A DNA stretch of 64,000 bases from Pseudoalteromonas shioyasakiensis (GTDB lineage Bacteria > Pseudomonadota > Gammaproteobacteria > Enterobacterales > Alteromonadaceae): contig CP058414.1 of assembly GCA_013391845.1 (NCBI GenBank), positions 2,528,501 through 2,592,500 of the forward strand. Direction: 5' to 3'. The notes under the pieces were generated by a model. It did no database searches, had not been told where the DNA came from, and saw only the letters and a program-made list of their open reading frames with translations. The position numbers and the translations under genes are program-made. This document shows, piece after piece, positions 43,399 to 52,025 of the stretch. The first letter of the stretch is position 1. Every line of letters starts with the position of its first letter.

Positions 43399-44697
43399 AT
43401 GTCACTTAGAGCCAAATTCACCCTTTTACTGTCAACTGTTTTATTAGTGATAGTAGCTAATACCTTTATCATCTATTTATTAGATAAAGAGGGTCAGGCT
43501 AAGCTTGAAACAGTGATCCGCACTCATGATGTACTTGATGAGTCAGAAAAGCTTTACAAGCAACTCATAAACGCTGAAACAGGTCAACGAGGCTATTTAT
43601 TAACACAAGACATCAGTTATTTAACGCCCTATTACTCTGCTCTTGATCAAGTAAAAGAACATTTTCTAAACATCAATAAGCTCACCATAAACAACCCAGA
43701 GCAAAAGAATACACTTGCATTAATTGATGAACTAATAAGTAAAAAGCTAGCTGAGTTGGCATTAACTGTTGAACTTGTTTTGCAGGGCACACCCTCTGCG
43801 CTTGAGAGAGCAAAAGTCGTTGTGTTAACTAATAAAGGTAAGCAGTTTATGGATCAAATCCGCACGCAGATTGAACTATTTCAAGATACGGCACGAGCAA
43901 AACTAGAACAACAAGATGCTGAATACCAAGAATCCAAAATTTTTATTACGCGTTTCGTCACTATGCAAATTCCACTAGCCATTATCTTATTATTGTTTTG
44001 CGCCTTTTATATAAATTCTAAGCTTTTAAAACCCCTAAAACTATTAATACACATTACCAAACAGGTTGAAAAAGGCGAAAAGCCGAAAGCTTTAACAATT
44101 GATATCCACGATGAAATAGGCTACTTGATAAAACGCTTTGTACGCATGAGTGACATTGTTTATGAACGAACGAGAAAATTAAACTTTCAGGCAAGTCACG
44201 ATCACCTAACAGGAGTTTTAAACCGTACAGAATTAAAACCAGCATTAAAGCATGCTATCAACCTTTGCTCCGAAAAAAATAAGCTTGCGGTTATATTCAT
44301 TGATATAGATAAGTTTAAACAACTTAATGATGAATATGGTCATCTAATCGGTGATCAAATACTAATAGAAACCGCAAAACGCATTACTTCATCTGTTAGA
44401 GCCGATGATGATGTATATCGCTATGGAGGAGATGAATTTGTTATTGTTACGCATAATATAGCCAAAAGCAGATTTATTGATGCAATGATTGATCATCTAT
44501 TGGAGTGCTTCAATCATCCTTTTATGCTGGAACAACACACAATAAATATTTCTATTAGTATTGGGGTAGCCTTAGCCCCAGATCATAGTACAGAGTATAA
44601 GCAACTACTCGAACTCGCTGACCTGGCGATGTACAAATCTAAAAGACACCCTAAAAAGAGTTATCACATTTATCAAGAAGGTGAAAAAAAAGAGTAA
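43399..44697 (+). CDS. CHASE3-HAMP diguanylate cyclase
   Basis: 432 residues. TM1 (about 9-27), a CHASE3 periplasmic sensor (about 38-170, AETGQRGYLLTQDISYLTPY), TM2 (about 183-203), HAMP, then a GGDEF domain with intact active site (YRYGGDEFVIV) and substrate-binding IFIDIDKFKQLNDEYGH. RADD precedes GGDEF by five residues, the inhibitory RxxD site, so product feedback is expected. It makes c-di-GMP in response to an envelope signal. Divergent from the GAF-PAS kinase, with which it may share control. Confidence 0.93.
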   Translation: MSLRAKFTLLLSTVLLVIVANTFIIYLLDKEGQAKLETVIRTHDVLDESEKLYKQLINAETGQRGYLLTQDISYLTPYYSALDQVKEHFLNINKLTINNPEQKNTLALIDELISKKLAELALTVELVLQGTPSALERAKVVVLTNKGKQFMDQIRTQIELFQDTARAKLEQQDAEYQESKIFITRFVTMQIPLAIILLLFCAFYINSKLLKPLKLLIHITKQVEKGEKPKALTIDIHDEIGYLIKRFVRMSDIVYERTRKLNFQASHDHLTGVLNRTELKPALKHAINLCSEKNKLAVIFIDIDKFKQLNDEYGHLIGDQILIETAKRITSSVRADDDVYRYGGDEFVIVTHNIAKSRFIDAMIDHLLECFNHPFMLEQHTINISISIGVALAPDHSTEYKQLLELADLAMYKSKRHPKKSYHIYQEGEKKE

Positions 44698-44785
44698 TCT
44701 AAATTACTGCTTTATCCGTATAAATTTGCAAAAACACTCATCAGAATGTATAAAAAATACACAGCACTTTCATTAAGGTAGCACT

Positions 44786-45679
44786 ATGCATATTTTTTTA
44801 ACCGGTGGAACAGGCCTTATTGGTAGACATTTGTGCCCTTTCTTATTAAACCACCATAAAGTCACTGTACTTACTCGCAACCCAATTCAAGCAGCCGTAA
44901 TCCTGACTCATCAAGTGCATACTGTGAAGTCACTAGATGAAGTTAATTTTGAAGAAATTGATGCCATCATCAACTTAGCTGGTGAACCTATCGTTAATAA
45001 ACGTTGGAGCGAGTCTCAAAAGCAAACTTTACTTAATAGTCGAATTAATCTTACTTTACAGATCTCTAAAGCAATTAGCCGATGTGAATCTCCACCCCAT
45101 ACATTTATTTCAGGCAGTGCTATTGGTTTTTATGGACGACAAGATAATCAGCCGATTGATGAGAGCTTCAATGATATTTACCCTGAATTTAGTCACGTTC
45201 TTTGTCGAGACTGGGAGCATGCAGCTACGAAAGCACATTCTGATAAAACCCGGGTGTGCTTACTTCGTACTGGTATCGTGTTAGCTAAGCAAGGTGGTGC
45301 ACTTGGTAAAATGCTTCCTGCCTTTAAGTTTGGCTTAGGTGGGCCATTAGGCCATGGAAAGCAAGGAATGTCATGGATTCATATTGATGACATGATCCAA
45401 CTAATCCTTTTTGTTCTCTCACATCAAAATATCCATGGGCCAATAAACGCGACTGCACCTAACCCTGTTGATAATAATGAATTTAGCCAGACATTAGCTA
45501 ATGTCATTTCGCGTCCGGCTATGTTGCGTATGCCTAGTTGGGTGTTAAAAATGATGATGGGTGAAATGTCTGATCTACTGCTTTACGGTCAATTTGTGCT
45601 CCCTAATAAGCTACTAAGCCATAATTATCGATTCCACTACCCGACATTAAAACCAGCATTAGAAAGTCTAAAAATATAA
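44786..45679 (+). CDS. TIGR01777-family NAD-dependent epimerase/dehydratase-like protein
   Basis: 297 residues of the SDR39U1/YfcH group: IFLTGGTGLIGRHLCPFL (NAD motif), INLAGEPIVNKRWSESQKQ (family signature) and SGSAIGFYGRQ. The conserved C-terminal segment for lowering of the Rossmann fold, with RPAMLRMPSWVLK, is present. Function of the family is unresolved (cell-division-associated in E. coli YfcH annotations is not established). Likely monocistronic between the two cyclase genes. Confidence 0.9.
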   Translation: MHIFLTGGTGLIGRHLCPFLLNHHKVTVLTRNPIQAAVILTHQVHTVKSLDEVNFEEIDAIINLAGEPIVNKRWSESQKQTLLNSRINLTLQISKAISRCESPPHTFISGSAIGFYGRQDNQPIDESFNDIYPEFSHVLCRDWEHAATKAHSDKTRVCLLRTGIVLAKQGGALGKMLPAFKFGLGGPLGHGKQGMSWIHIDDMIQLILFVLSHQNIHGPINATAPNPVDNNEFSQTLANVISRPAMLRMPSWVLKMMMGEMSDLLLYGQFVLPNKLLSHNYRFHYPTLKPALESLKI

Positions 45680-45760
45680 TTACTATGTCTAGGTTGATTA
45701 GAGGTAACTAATACATAATAATTAACTTGATATTAGTCGAGTGATTATTCAGGGAAAATC

Positions 45761-46903
45761 ATGATGCAATTACCCACCATAATCAGCATTTCAATTTTAT
45801 TGAATGTGATTATTGGGGCTTTCTTACTGTCTTTATACTTTCTAAGGCAACAATCAAGCTATTTATACTGGGGAAGCTCGTGTCTAATTTTTGTATGCGC
45901 ACAAATTACAGCCTCTCTACGAGCTATTATTGACTTTCCTTTAATTACGCACTATCTGGCCGATTTACTAATTATTGCAGCACCATTATCAGCAATATTA
46001 GGAATTCATGCTTATTGCCAGTCTGACAAAAAATACCAAAGTGCATGTGCATTCGTGCTAGTTTCATCTTCTGCCATATTACTTCCTCTTTATAATCTGC
46101 CAATAAGTCAGTTGCTCACAACGGCCATCATTGCCGTATGCTTTGGTTATGCTGCTTACGCGCTTAAAGAGCTACATGTGAAGCGCATTATGCATTTAGC
46201 ATTACTCAAGGTATGCTTTGTAATTCATTCTTTAATCATGGCTATACAGTTTTTGCTGCTACTTTCTGATTATCTAGGTTTGTTAAACATAGACTTAAAC
46301 CAAATAATAGCTGTTATTCTGATAAGTCATATCATTATCACTACCCTAACAGCCATGATTTGGCCACTAATAATGTTTCTAGAATCTGAGCAAACATTGA
46401 GTGACCTTGCTAATCGCGATCCATTAACTGATTTATTAAACCGCCGGTCATTTATAACTATTAGTAACAATTATTTAGAAAAAGCAAATAGCAGCCTTAC
46501 AGAACTCTGTGCTTTGATGATTGATATCGACTTCTTTAAAAGAGTAAATGACCTACATGGTCACGAAACAGGTGATGAAGCACTCAAATGGGTTGCGAAC
46601 AAGATTAAAAGCCAGCTTCGTGAACACGACTTAGTTGCTAGAATAGGTGGTGAAGAGTTTGCAGTAATACTACCCAATACCAGTCAAGTTAAGGGTGAAA
46701 CTCTATCTGAAAGAATTCGCTTAGCCATCCACAACGATAGCTTTCACCATAACAACCAAGAAATTAATCTGTCTATTAGCATTGGTATAATCACCCACAA
46801 GTCGGGTACTAATAATGTAAATGAACTACTTGCAAAGGCCGATAAAGGTTTATACAAAGCTAAATTAAATGGCCGAAACCAAGTTGTGACAATGGCATTT
46901 TAA
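45761..46903 (+). CDS. Multi-TM diguanylate cyclase
   Basis: 380 residues. The N-terminal half has six to seven hydrophobic helices (about 5-215) that I cannot assign to a named sensor. The C-terminal GGDEF domain is intact as IGGEEFAVIL, with LMIDIDFFKRVNDLHGHETGD for substrate and metal binding. REHD lies five residues before GGEEF, matching the RxxD inhibitory site. The signal is unknown, probably a membrane or lipophilic cue. The stop overlaps the convergent LysR gene by 4 bp. Confidence 0.92.
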   Translation: MMQLPTIISISILLNVIIGAFLLSLYFLRQQSSYLYWGSSCLIFVCAQITASLRAIIDFPLITHYLADLLIIAAPLSAILGIHAYCQSDKKYQSACAFVLVSSSAILLPLYNLPISQLLTTAIIAVCFGYAAYALKELHVKRIMHLALLKVCFVIHSLIMAIQFLLLLSDYLGLLNIDLNQIIAVILISHIIITTLTAMIWPLIMFLESEQTLSDLANRDPLTDLLNRRSFITISNNYLEKANSSLTELCALMIDIDFFKRVNDLHGHETGDEALKWVANKIKSQLREHDLVARIGGEEFAVILPNTSQVKGETLSERIRLAIHNDSFHHNNQEINLSISIGIITHKSGTNNVNELLAKADKGLYKAKLNGRNQVVTMAF

Positions 46904-47874
46904 TGGTGCCTTTTTTCTAGCTGAACATTAATGCTCCCATTTAGCTGACTCAGCTCATTATTTACCCACTCTTTGTCTAAGCATTGCTCTAAATTTAACT
47001 CGGCAAATTTTAAAAAATTTCGCGCAGCATGCGACAAATGGCGATCGGTTCGCACCACAAAATACCAATGACTCGCTAAGTTCACATCTTGCACATTTAG
47101 CATACAAAAGCTGCTATCGTGTGGTGGTAAGACATGACGAGACACGACTCCCAGACCCATGCCAGAGCCGACAGCAACACGAATAGCTTCATTACTTGCC
47201 ATTTGCACTGTATTACTTAATACAACCCCCCGACTTTGTAGCTCGCTTTCAAACAGCATTCGCGTGGCAGAGCCCTGCTCTCGAAGTAAAAATCGTTCTG
47301 ATATTAAATCGTGCAATGTAACGTAGTTTTTACTTACAAGCGGGTGATTAGTTGGCGCAATAAATACCAATGGATTTTGTAAAAACCGGCCAGCCTTGGC
47401 GTGCTCTAATGATGGGGGATGACTAAATACATAGATATCATCTTCGCCTCTTTCAAATCGAGCAAGCACCTCAGCACGATTACCAATTTCAAGCGGCAGC
47501 TCAACATGAGGGTGTAAGTTACTATAAGGACCTAATAATTTCGGCAAAATATATTGTGCAGTATTCACAATTGCAATTTTACAGCGACCGCGCTCACCAC
47601 CTCTGAGCTCAGCTAAGTAATCTTGATAATCATCAAAATGGCCAAACACCTGCTGACAAGTTTGAAATAACGCGAAGCCAGCTTCAGTAACATGAAGACG
47701 CTGCTGGTTAACCATCACTAAAGGTTCATTAACGGTTTCTTGTAGGCGCTTAATTTGTTGCGATACAGTCGGTTGAGTTAAATGTAATTGCCTTGCTGTC
47801 TCACTAATTGAGCGTGTTTTTACTACGCACATAAACACTTCAAGTAAACGAAAAGAAATATGTCTCAAGTCCAT
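46900..47874 (-). CDS. LysR-family transcriptional regulator
   Basis: 324 residues from ATG 47874; the earlier TTG at 47880 is less likely. The N-terminal winged helix reads FRLLEVFMCVVKTRSISETARQLHLTQPTVSQQIKRL in two adjacent parts (about 7-43). A substrate-binding domain follows, with similarity to CbbR/CysB-like regulators. It is divergent from the SbtA-type transporter gene with a 109-bp gap, the standard arrangement for a LysR protein and its target. Its inducer may be bicarbonate or a metabolite linked to it; that is inference. Confidence 0.92.
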   Translation of the reverse strand: MDLRHISFRLLEVFMCVVKTRSISETARQLHLTQPTVSQQIKRLQETVNEPLVMVNQQRLHVTEAGFALFQTCQQVFGHFDDYQDYLAELRGGERGRCKIAIVNTAQYILPKLLGPYSNLHPHVELPLEIGNRAEVLARFERGEDDIYVFSHPPSLEHAKAGRFLQNPLVFIAPTNHPLVSKNYVTLHDLISERFLLREQGSATRMLFESELQSRGVVLSNTVQMASNEAIRVAVGSGMGLGVVSRHVLPPHDSSFCMLNVQDVNLASHWYFVVRTDRHLSHAARNFLKFAELNLEQCLDKEWVNNELSQLNGSINVQLEKRHH

Positions 47875-47983
47875 TAACAAACACCTATAGATAATTACCT
47901 ATAGAATATTATCATTTATTTAATTATTTACTATGTGAATTTTTAATTAGAATAGCGTCGCTTTTAACCTAGAGGAGAACAAA

Positions 47984-48925
47984 GTGCCTGATATTGTTGT
48001 AATGTTTTTTGTTTTAGGACTCACAGCTGGATTACTTCGCTCTGACCTAAAGATCCCGCAAGCGACCTATGAAACCCTTAGCCTATTGTTAATGCTCACC
48101 ATTGGTTTAAAAGGTGGTATGGTGCTGCATGGCAATTTGCATTGGCAACTTTTACCTGAAATGGGTGCCGTTTTACTACTTGGCGGTTTGATCCCACTAA
48201 TGCTTTACCCTGTTTTAAACAAACTGCTTAATTTATCTGTTGCTAATAGTGCAAGTATCGCAGCACATTATGGTTCAGTAAGTGCAGGTACATTTGCGGT
48301 CGCTTTAGCTTATGCCGAATCTAACTCGTTAAATGTTGGTGCGGAAGTCACTCTTTATTTAGTAATGCTTGAATTACCAGCGATCATCGTTGGCTTATTA
48401 CTATACCGTCGCCTTGGGAATGGCTCTGGGCAAAACCTCTCGCTCAAAGCGCTTTGGCATGAAACACTGACGAACAAAAGCGTGATACTCCTTGTTGGTG
48501 GTGTAATTATCGGCATGATGTACGGTACACAGCAAGGTAGCCAAGTAACAAGCCTTTTAACAAACAGTTTTAAAGTTGTTCTGGCATTATTCCTACTGGA
48601 AATGGGTTTAATGGCTGCGCAAACACTGCGCCCTATTCCATGGCATCACTGGCGTTTAGCATTATTCGCACTTATAACACCTAACCTATTAGGAGCCATT
48701 GGCGTCTGTGTTGGTACAGCTCTACAACTGGAATTAGGCTCTGTAGTGATATTGGCAAGCCTTGTTGCAAGCGCTTCTTATATTGCAGCTCCTGCGGCTA
48801 TTAAAGCAGCTATTCCAGATGCAGACATAGGTTTAGCCATGTTATGTTCCTTAGGGATCACCTTTCCTTTCAATGTATTACTTGGAATTGGTATGTATCA
48901 TCAAATAGCATTATTCATGAGTTAA
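47984..48925 (+). CDS. SbtA-type (DUF897) sodium-dependent bicarbonate transporter family protein
   Basis: 313 residues with about ten TM helices in two inverted halves. Recognisable phrases: LRSDLKIPQATYETLSLLLM, IGLKGG, SAHYGSVSAGTFAVALA (as AAHYGSVSAGTF) and ASASYIAAPAAIKAAIPDA. These match the cyanobacterial SbtA family. Start is GTG 47984 with AGAGGAG at 47971-47977. In heterotrophs the substrate is unproven; anaplerotic bicarbonate uptake is plausible. Controlled probably by the divergent LysR gene. Confidence 0.88.
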   Translation: MPDIVVMFFVLGLTAGLLRSDLKIPQATYETLSLLLMLTIGLKGGMVLHGNLHWQLLPEMGAVLLLGGLIPLMLYPVLNKLLNLSVANSASIAAHYGSVSAGTFAVALAYAESNSLNVGAEVTLYLVMLELPAIIVGLLLYRRLGNGSGQNLSLKALWHETLTNKSVILLVGGVIIGMMYGTQQGSQVTSLLTNSFKVVLALFLLEMGLMAAQTLRPIPWHHWRLALFALITPNLLGAIGVCVGTALQLELGSVVILASLVASASYIAAPAAIKAAIPDADIGLAMLCSLGITFPFNVLLGIGMYHQIALFMS

Positions 48926-49008
48926 AAATTTAACTCACTATCACTTTATGCATGAGATTTTTTTAAAAGTCGTTTAATATAAATAAAAAAGCAGTGCAAG
49001 GACATGCT

Positions 49009-49428
49009 ATGTTCAATCAAACGCTCAGCGCCGAGCAACAGCATGTAAGTGATATTTTTATGCGCTTATGTAAGCTTTGTGAGGTGCAAAACAATGCTGA
49101 GTTAGAGCAACATTTATCGTTAACGCCTGGTTTTTGTGTGCAAAGTATCGAACTTGCTTCAGTGCCTTATCAATTGATTGATAAAATGGCTAAAGCTACG
49201 CAAGTTAGCTTTGATTCATTACTTAATGGTTACGAACATAAAACGCTCGCGCTCGATGGACCACTATTAGAAGCAGTTAGTAGCGGTATTATCAAGAGCA
49301 TAAAAAAGCTATCTATAGCTGGGTTAATTAAGGGTGATAATCAAACTCAAGAAGCACTTAGTCAACTTGCAGAAATTCAGCTTGAACAAATAGAAAAAGA
49401 GCTAAAAATACAAAGCCAGGTTAAATAA
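49009..49428 (+). CDS. Small protein with possible CI-repressor-like HTH
   Basis: 139 residues from ATG 49009 (AAGGAC at 48998-49003). The segment LCKLCEVQNNAELEQHLSLTPGFCVQSI (two overlapping parts, about 16-45) resembles the CI-repressor-type HTH seen in phage regulators. The C-terminal third is helical and rich in Gln/Leu/Glu. I do not recognise a full-length family. It follows the transporter gene by 83 bp and may be co-transcribed. Its stop codon lies inside the terminator stem. Confidence 0.55.
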   Translation: MFNQTLSAEQQHVSDIFMRLCKLCEVQNNAELEQHLSLTPGFCVQSIELASVPYQLIDKMAKATQVSFDSLLNGYEHKTLALDGPLLEAVSSGIIKSIKKLSIAGLIKGDNQTQEALSQLAEIQLEQIEKELKIQSQVK

Positions 49429-49439
49429 CCTGGCTTTTT
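49412..49439. terminator. Bidirectional terminator overlapping a stop codon
   Basis: AAAGCCAGGTT (49412-49422) pairs with AACCTGGCTTT (49427-49437) around AAAT. The 5' arm encodes the last codons of the upstream gene and its TAA is at 49426-49428. The convergent minus-strand gene ends at 49442, so both sides can use it. Confidence 0.9.
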
Positions 49440-49441
49440 AA

Positions 49442-49822
49442 TTAATTCTTACCTTTGTACATTTTGTCGTAAATGTCGGAAATGTTGTTTTTCTCATCAT
49501 AGTATCGCTGTAACTCTCCAAGCGATAACTCCTTTAGGCTTTCACTATCAAAACCCATTGGCTCTACCAATTTAAAATGAGCTGCTGTTGGAGAATTTTC
49601 AATTAAAGCCGCAACCTCATTTTTTAATTCTTCAGCTTTATTAAATAGTTTAATTGCTTTGCTAATATCTGTTTCGTGCTCGGCTTGCAACGTGCACCAA
49701 ACCACCTCAACAGACTTTGACCTGATTTGATCTTCAAAGATATTCTTGCGCGCAATCAACCATGTACTTGCAATCAGCAAGATGGCTAAAACAGCAATGG
49801 CTATATAAATTAGTTCAAGCAT
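49442..49822 (-). CDS. Small single-pass membrane protein of unknown function
   Basis: 126 residues. One N-terminal TM helix (about 3-23), then a cytoplasmic or periplasmic helical domain rich in Glu/Lys. ATG 49822 has GAGGGA upstream. It overlaps the preceding membrane-protein gene by 8 bp, so the two are translationally coupled and probably act together. No family recognised. Confidence 0.65.
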   Translation of the reverse strand: MLELIYIAIAVLAILLIASTWLIARKNIFEDQIRSKSVEVVWCTLQAEHETDISKAIKLFNKAEELKNEVAALIENSPTAAHFKLVEPMGFDSESLKELSLGELQRYYDEKNNISDIYDKMYKGKN

Positions 49823-50399
49823 TACGATCCCTCGGTAAACTAAATGTTACTATACACCCAAACTTGGTCCGTAATACATCAGGAAAAAGCATTATAAATG
49901 ATAGTACAAGGCTGATATACAACACAATAAAGCTGTAAACATAATGTATCTGGGCAAATTCTTGCTGCAAATCCAGAACAACAAATTTCACCCAAATTAA
50001 AGAGTGGAATGCACTCAAGATCATGAACAGCTTAACTACAGCGAAAAAAAGTTTGGAAAAAACAAAACTAAAAACTAGGTGGGCCTTGTACATCAAAAAG
50101 AGAGTAACGAGGTTTATAATGGTAACAACAAGATAAATATTTTGTGCACTTGCTGCCGAACTATGATTGCTGACGTATGCTAATACATATTCCATTAGCA
50201 AAGCCGTAATCAAATAATTTGCACAAACAAAAGAAATGGTTACGAAATTACTAAAAAGCTCTTTATTAGCTAAGGCTTTTCTCAGTGAGTTTATCAGAGC
50301 GATAATAAAAGCTGTTGCAATTACAGCTTGAGAGGAAAAAGCTGTTGTGTATGGTTGAATTACCATCCACTTTTCATACAGGTTTTCAAAAAATTCCAC
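49815..50399 (-). CDS. Multi-pass membrane protein of unknown function
   Basis: 194 residues with about five hydrophobic segments (around 20-38, 47-68, 85-103, 105-127 and 150-172). The listed start is GTG 50399; ATG 50366 (MVIQPYTT) is an alternative, as neither has a strong ribosome-binding site. Coupled to the single-pass protein downstream. Upstream on the same strand are a terminator (50443-50466) and the repeat peptide gene, so expression may partly be read-through. I do not recognise a family. Confidence 0.65.
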   Translation of the reverse strand: MEFFENLYEKWMVIQPYTTAFSSQAVIATAFIIALINSLRKALANKELFSNFVTISFVCANYLITALLMEYVLAYVSNHSSAASAQNIYLVVTIINLVTLFLMYKAHLVFSFVFSKLFFAVVKLFMILSAFHSLIWVKFVVLDLQQEFAQIHYVYSFIVLYISLVLSFIMLFPDVLRTKFGCIVTFSLPRDRNA

Positions 50400-50442
50400 T
50401 TGGTCTAACCGTTTTTTAGATTCTATGCTAAACCCTAAAAGG

Positions 50443-50466
50443 AAAAAAAACCAGCTTAAAGCTGGC
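50443..50466 (-). terminator. Intrinsic terminator after the repeat-peptide gene
   Basis: CCAGC (50451-50455) pairs with GCTGG (50461-50465) around TTAAA. An A tract at 50443-50450 is the U tract on the minus strand. It follows the TAA at 50481-50483 and separates the peptide from the membrane-protein pair. Confidence 0.8.
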
Positions 50467-50480
50467 TTCTTTAGATTAAA

Positions 50481-50657
50481 TTAATTTTCTTTTTTCTTTG
50501 GATTCAAGATGATGATACCACCAGTATTATTTATAGTTTTCTTTTTTGGGTTTAGGATAATGATGCCACCAGTATTTTTAATTTGCTCAACTGAGTTGGT
50601 TGAAGCTGGTGCTGCGTCGAATGCTAAAGTAGATAGTAATAAAGCTGATAAAGTCAT
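50481..50657 (-). CDS. Putative secreted 58-residue repeat peptide (NTGGIIILNPKKK x2)
   Basis: ATG 50657 is preceded by AAGGAA at good spacing. The first roughly 17 residues are hydrophobic (MTLSALLLSTLAFDAAPA), compatible with a signal sequence although it lacks N-terminal positive charges. The mature part contains NTGGIIILNPKKK twice (residues 28-40 and 44-56), joined by TIN and ending in EN. Six of the 13 codons differ between the copies (GGC/GGT, ATT/ATC, CTA/TTG, AAC/AAT and two Lys), and all seven base changes are silent. That argues strongly for protein-level selection. It has its own terminator. No family recognised; a secreted signal or antimicrobial precursor is possible but unproven. 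Confidence 0.72.
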   Translation of the reverse strand: MTLSALLLSTLAFDAAPASTNSVEQIKNTGGIIILNPKKKTINNTGGIIILNPKKKEN

Positions 50658-51074
50658 TTTTTTGTTCCTTCATTGTTAAAGATAGTTTTCGCTAGCAAAT
50701 ACCGAGCCACTAAAATACAAATAAGGTAAAAACTAACGACTAGGCTCTATATAAGCATAAAATTAGGCTTTTAGGCCATTTTTTATACTAACCATGTATT
50801 TAAAACATACACTGAACAGCCTCGACACCTTTAGCCCTATAATCTAACAAGCCTCTATGCCATAATTCTGTTAATTCAAAAAATAAGTCAAAGCGGCCCG
50901 ACGCTTAGCAAGGTTTAATGCATGGCATATCCAGAACAACAGCAACCAACAATTTACTGGCACGACTATACGTAAAAACCAGTAACACGCTGATTTATAC
51001 GATTTTTAAATTTTGTTAAGAATAAATTTATACACGCAAATATACACACCGGCAATTTCTTACCACTAAGCTTT
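50658..51074. other. Intergenic region at the probable prophage left boundary
   Basis: 417 bp between the repeat peptide and the spike gene. It should contain the peptide promoter and perhaps the left attachment site. I see no tRNA remnant, integrase or clear direct repeat. Without the right end of the element, the junction cannot be located. Confidence 0.45.
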
Positions 51075-52025
51075 TTACTCCACTATCGGCTCTAATTTAC
51101 CTTTTAAGGTGCTTGCTTTCGTTTTATGGCTAGTGAATTCAACTTTTGTGATTGGTGGCCCTGCACCTGCGCTAGTATGACCGTGGTTTTCTAGGCTTTG
51201 GTTTATGTCTTTTACTAAGCCTATTAAATCAAGTAGCACTTGAGCCACATTGACTGAGCTATCCCCTAGCCACACTGTTTTACCCTCGACCTTGGCAAGT
51301 TCGCTTGCCTTGGCGTGTAGGTTCTTTAATGTTTTTAAGTTCATGCTTTCAGTGGCTTCAATATCCACCTGTTTCTTACTGCCAAGTAATAAACCCTCAA
51401 GTGCAACAATTAAGGCCTTTTCACCTACCACCGTTTTTAGTGCGCCCATCACTTCATTAATTTGGTTTCCATCTACCTTTGTAATGTCGTGGGTGTCTAT
51501 AGTGCAGGTTCGTTGATGGTATTTCTCGTCGCGGTTGCGCGATTCTATTTTACTGCTATCGCTTGTTTGCGTTATGTCACCATCTGTGGACAAATGCCAA
51601 TGGCCATCACGCCCCTGTATCTTACTGCGACTGTTTTGCTGTAGCGCAACGTCTGTGCGTTTGTGTTCTGGCACTAAGGATTGCCATGGCAACAAGCTTG
51701 TGATCACGGGGTGGCTATTTAAACCATCGATATATTGTATTAAACAATGCATACCAGGTGCAGGTTCGTTTAATAACCCATGATCCGGCGCTTGGCCTGT
51801 ACCAAGTGTAACTTGTTCAAATACGGGCACCGCTAATGGCTCACCTGTTTTAGGGTTCAACAATTGAACATCAGCGGCTTTGAGTGGTTTAAACGCGCTG
51901 CTTATCATTGCGGCATTAGGTAAATCATAAACACGTTCAATACGTGCAAGCTGTGGTAAATGCTTGCGTTGCCCAAGTTCAGGGAAGTATCGAAGTACTA
52001 AGCGCTTTATAGCGTTTTTGACCAT
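51075..52025 (-). CDS. Phage baseplate spike protein (gpV-like)
   Basis: 316 residues. An OB-like N-domain (about 25-125, LARIERVYDLPNAAMISS) precedes a beta-helical middle. The C-terminal segment ending in HGHTSAGAGPP closely resembles the HTH(x)GG repeats of gpV-type membrane-piercing spikes. It should form the trimeric needle tip at the end of the tail tube. It overlaps the hub gene by 19 bp. It is the last gene of the operon. Confidence 0.85.
   Translation of the reverse strand: MVKNAIKRLVLRYFPELGQRKHLPQLARIERVYDLPNAAMISSAFKPLKAADVQLLNPKTGEPLAVPVFEQVTLGTGQAPDHGLLNEPAPGMHCLIQYIDGLNSHPVITSLLPWQSLVPEHKRTDVALQQNSRSKIQGRDGHWHLSTDGDITQTSDSSKIESRNRDEKYHQRTCTIDTHDITKVDGNQINEVMGALKTVVGEKALIVALEGLLLGSKKQVDIEATESMNLKTLKNLHAKASELAKVEGKTVWLGDSSVNVAQVLLDLIGLVKDINQSLENHGHTSAGAGPPITKVEFTSHKTKASTLKGKLEPIVE

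Noticed and set aside
50658..51074. attL site or tRNA fragment at the prophage edge
   Set aside because: No duplicate sequence can be compared within the window and no tRNA-like end is visible.
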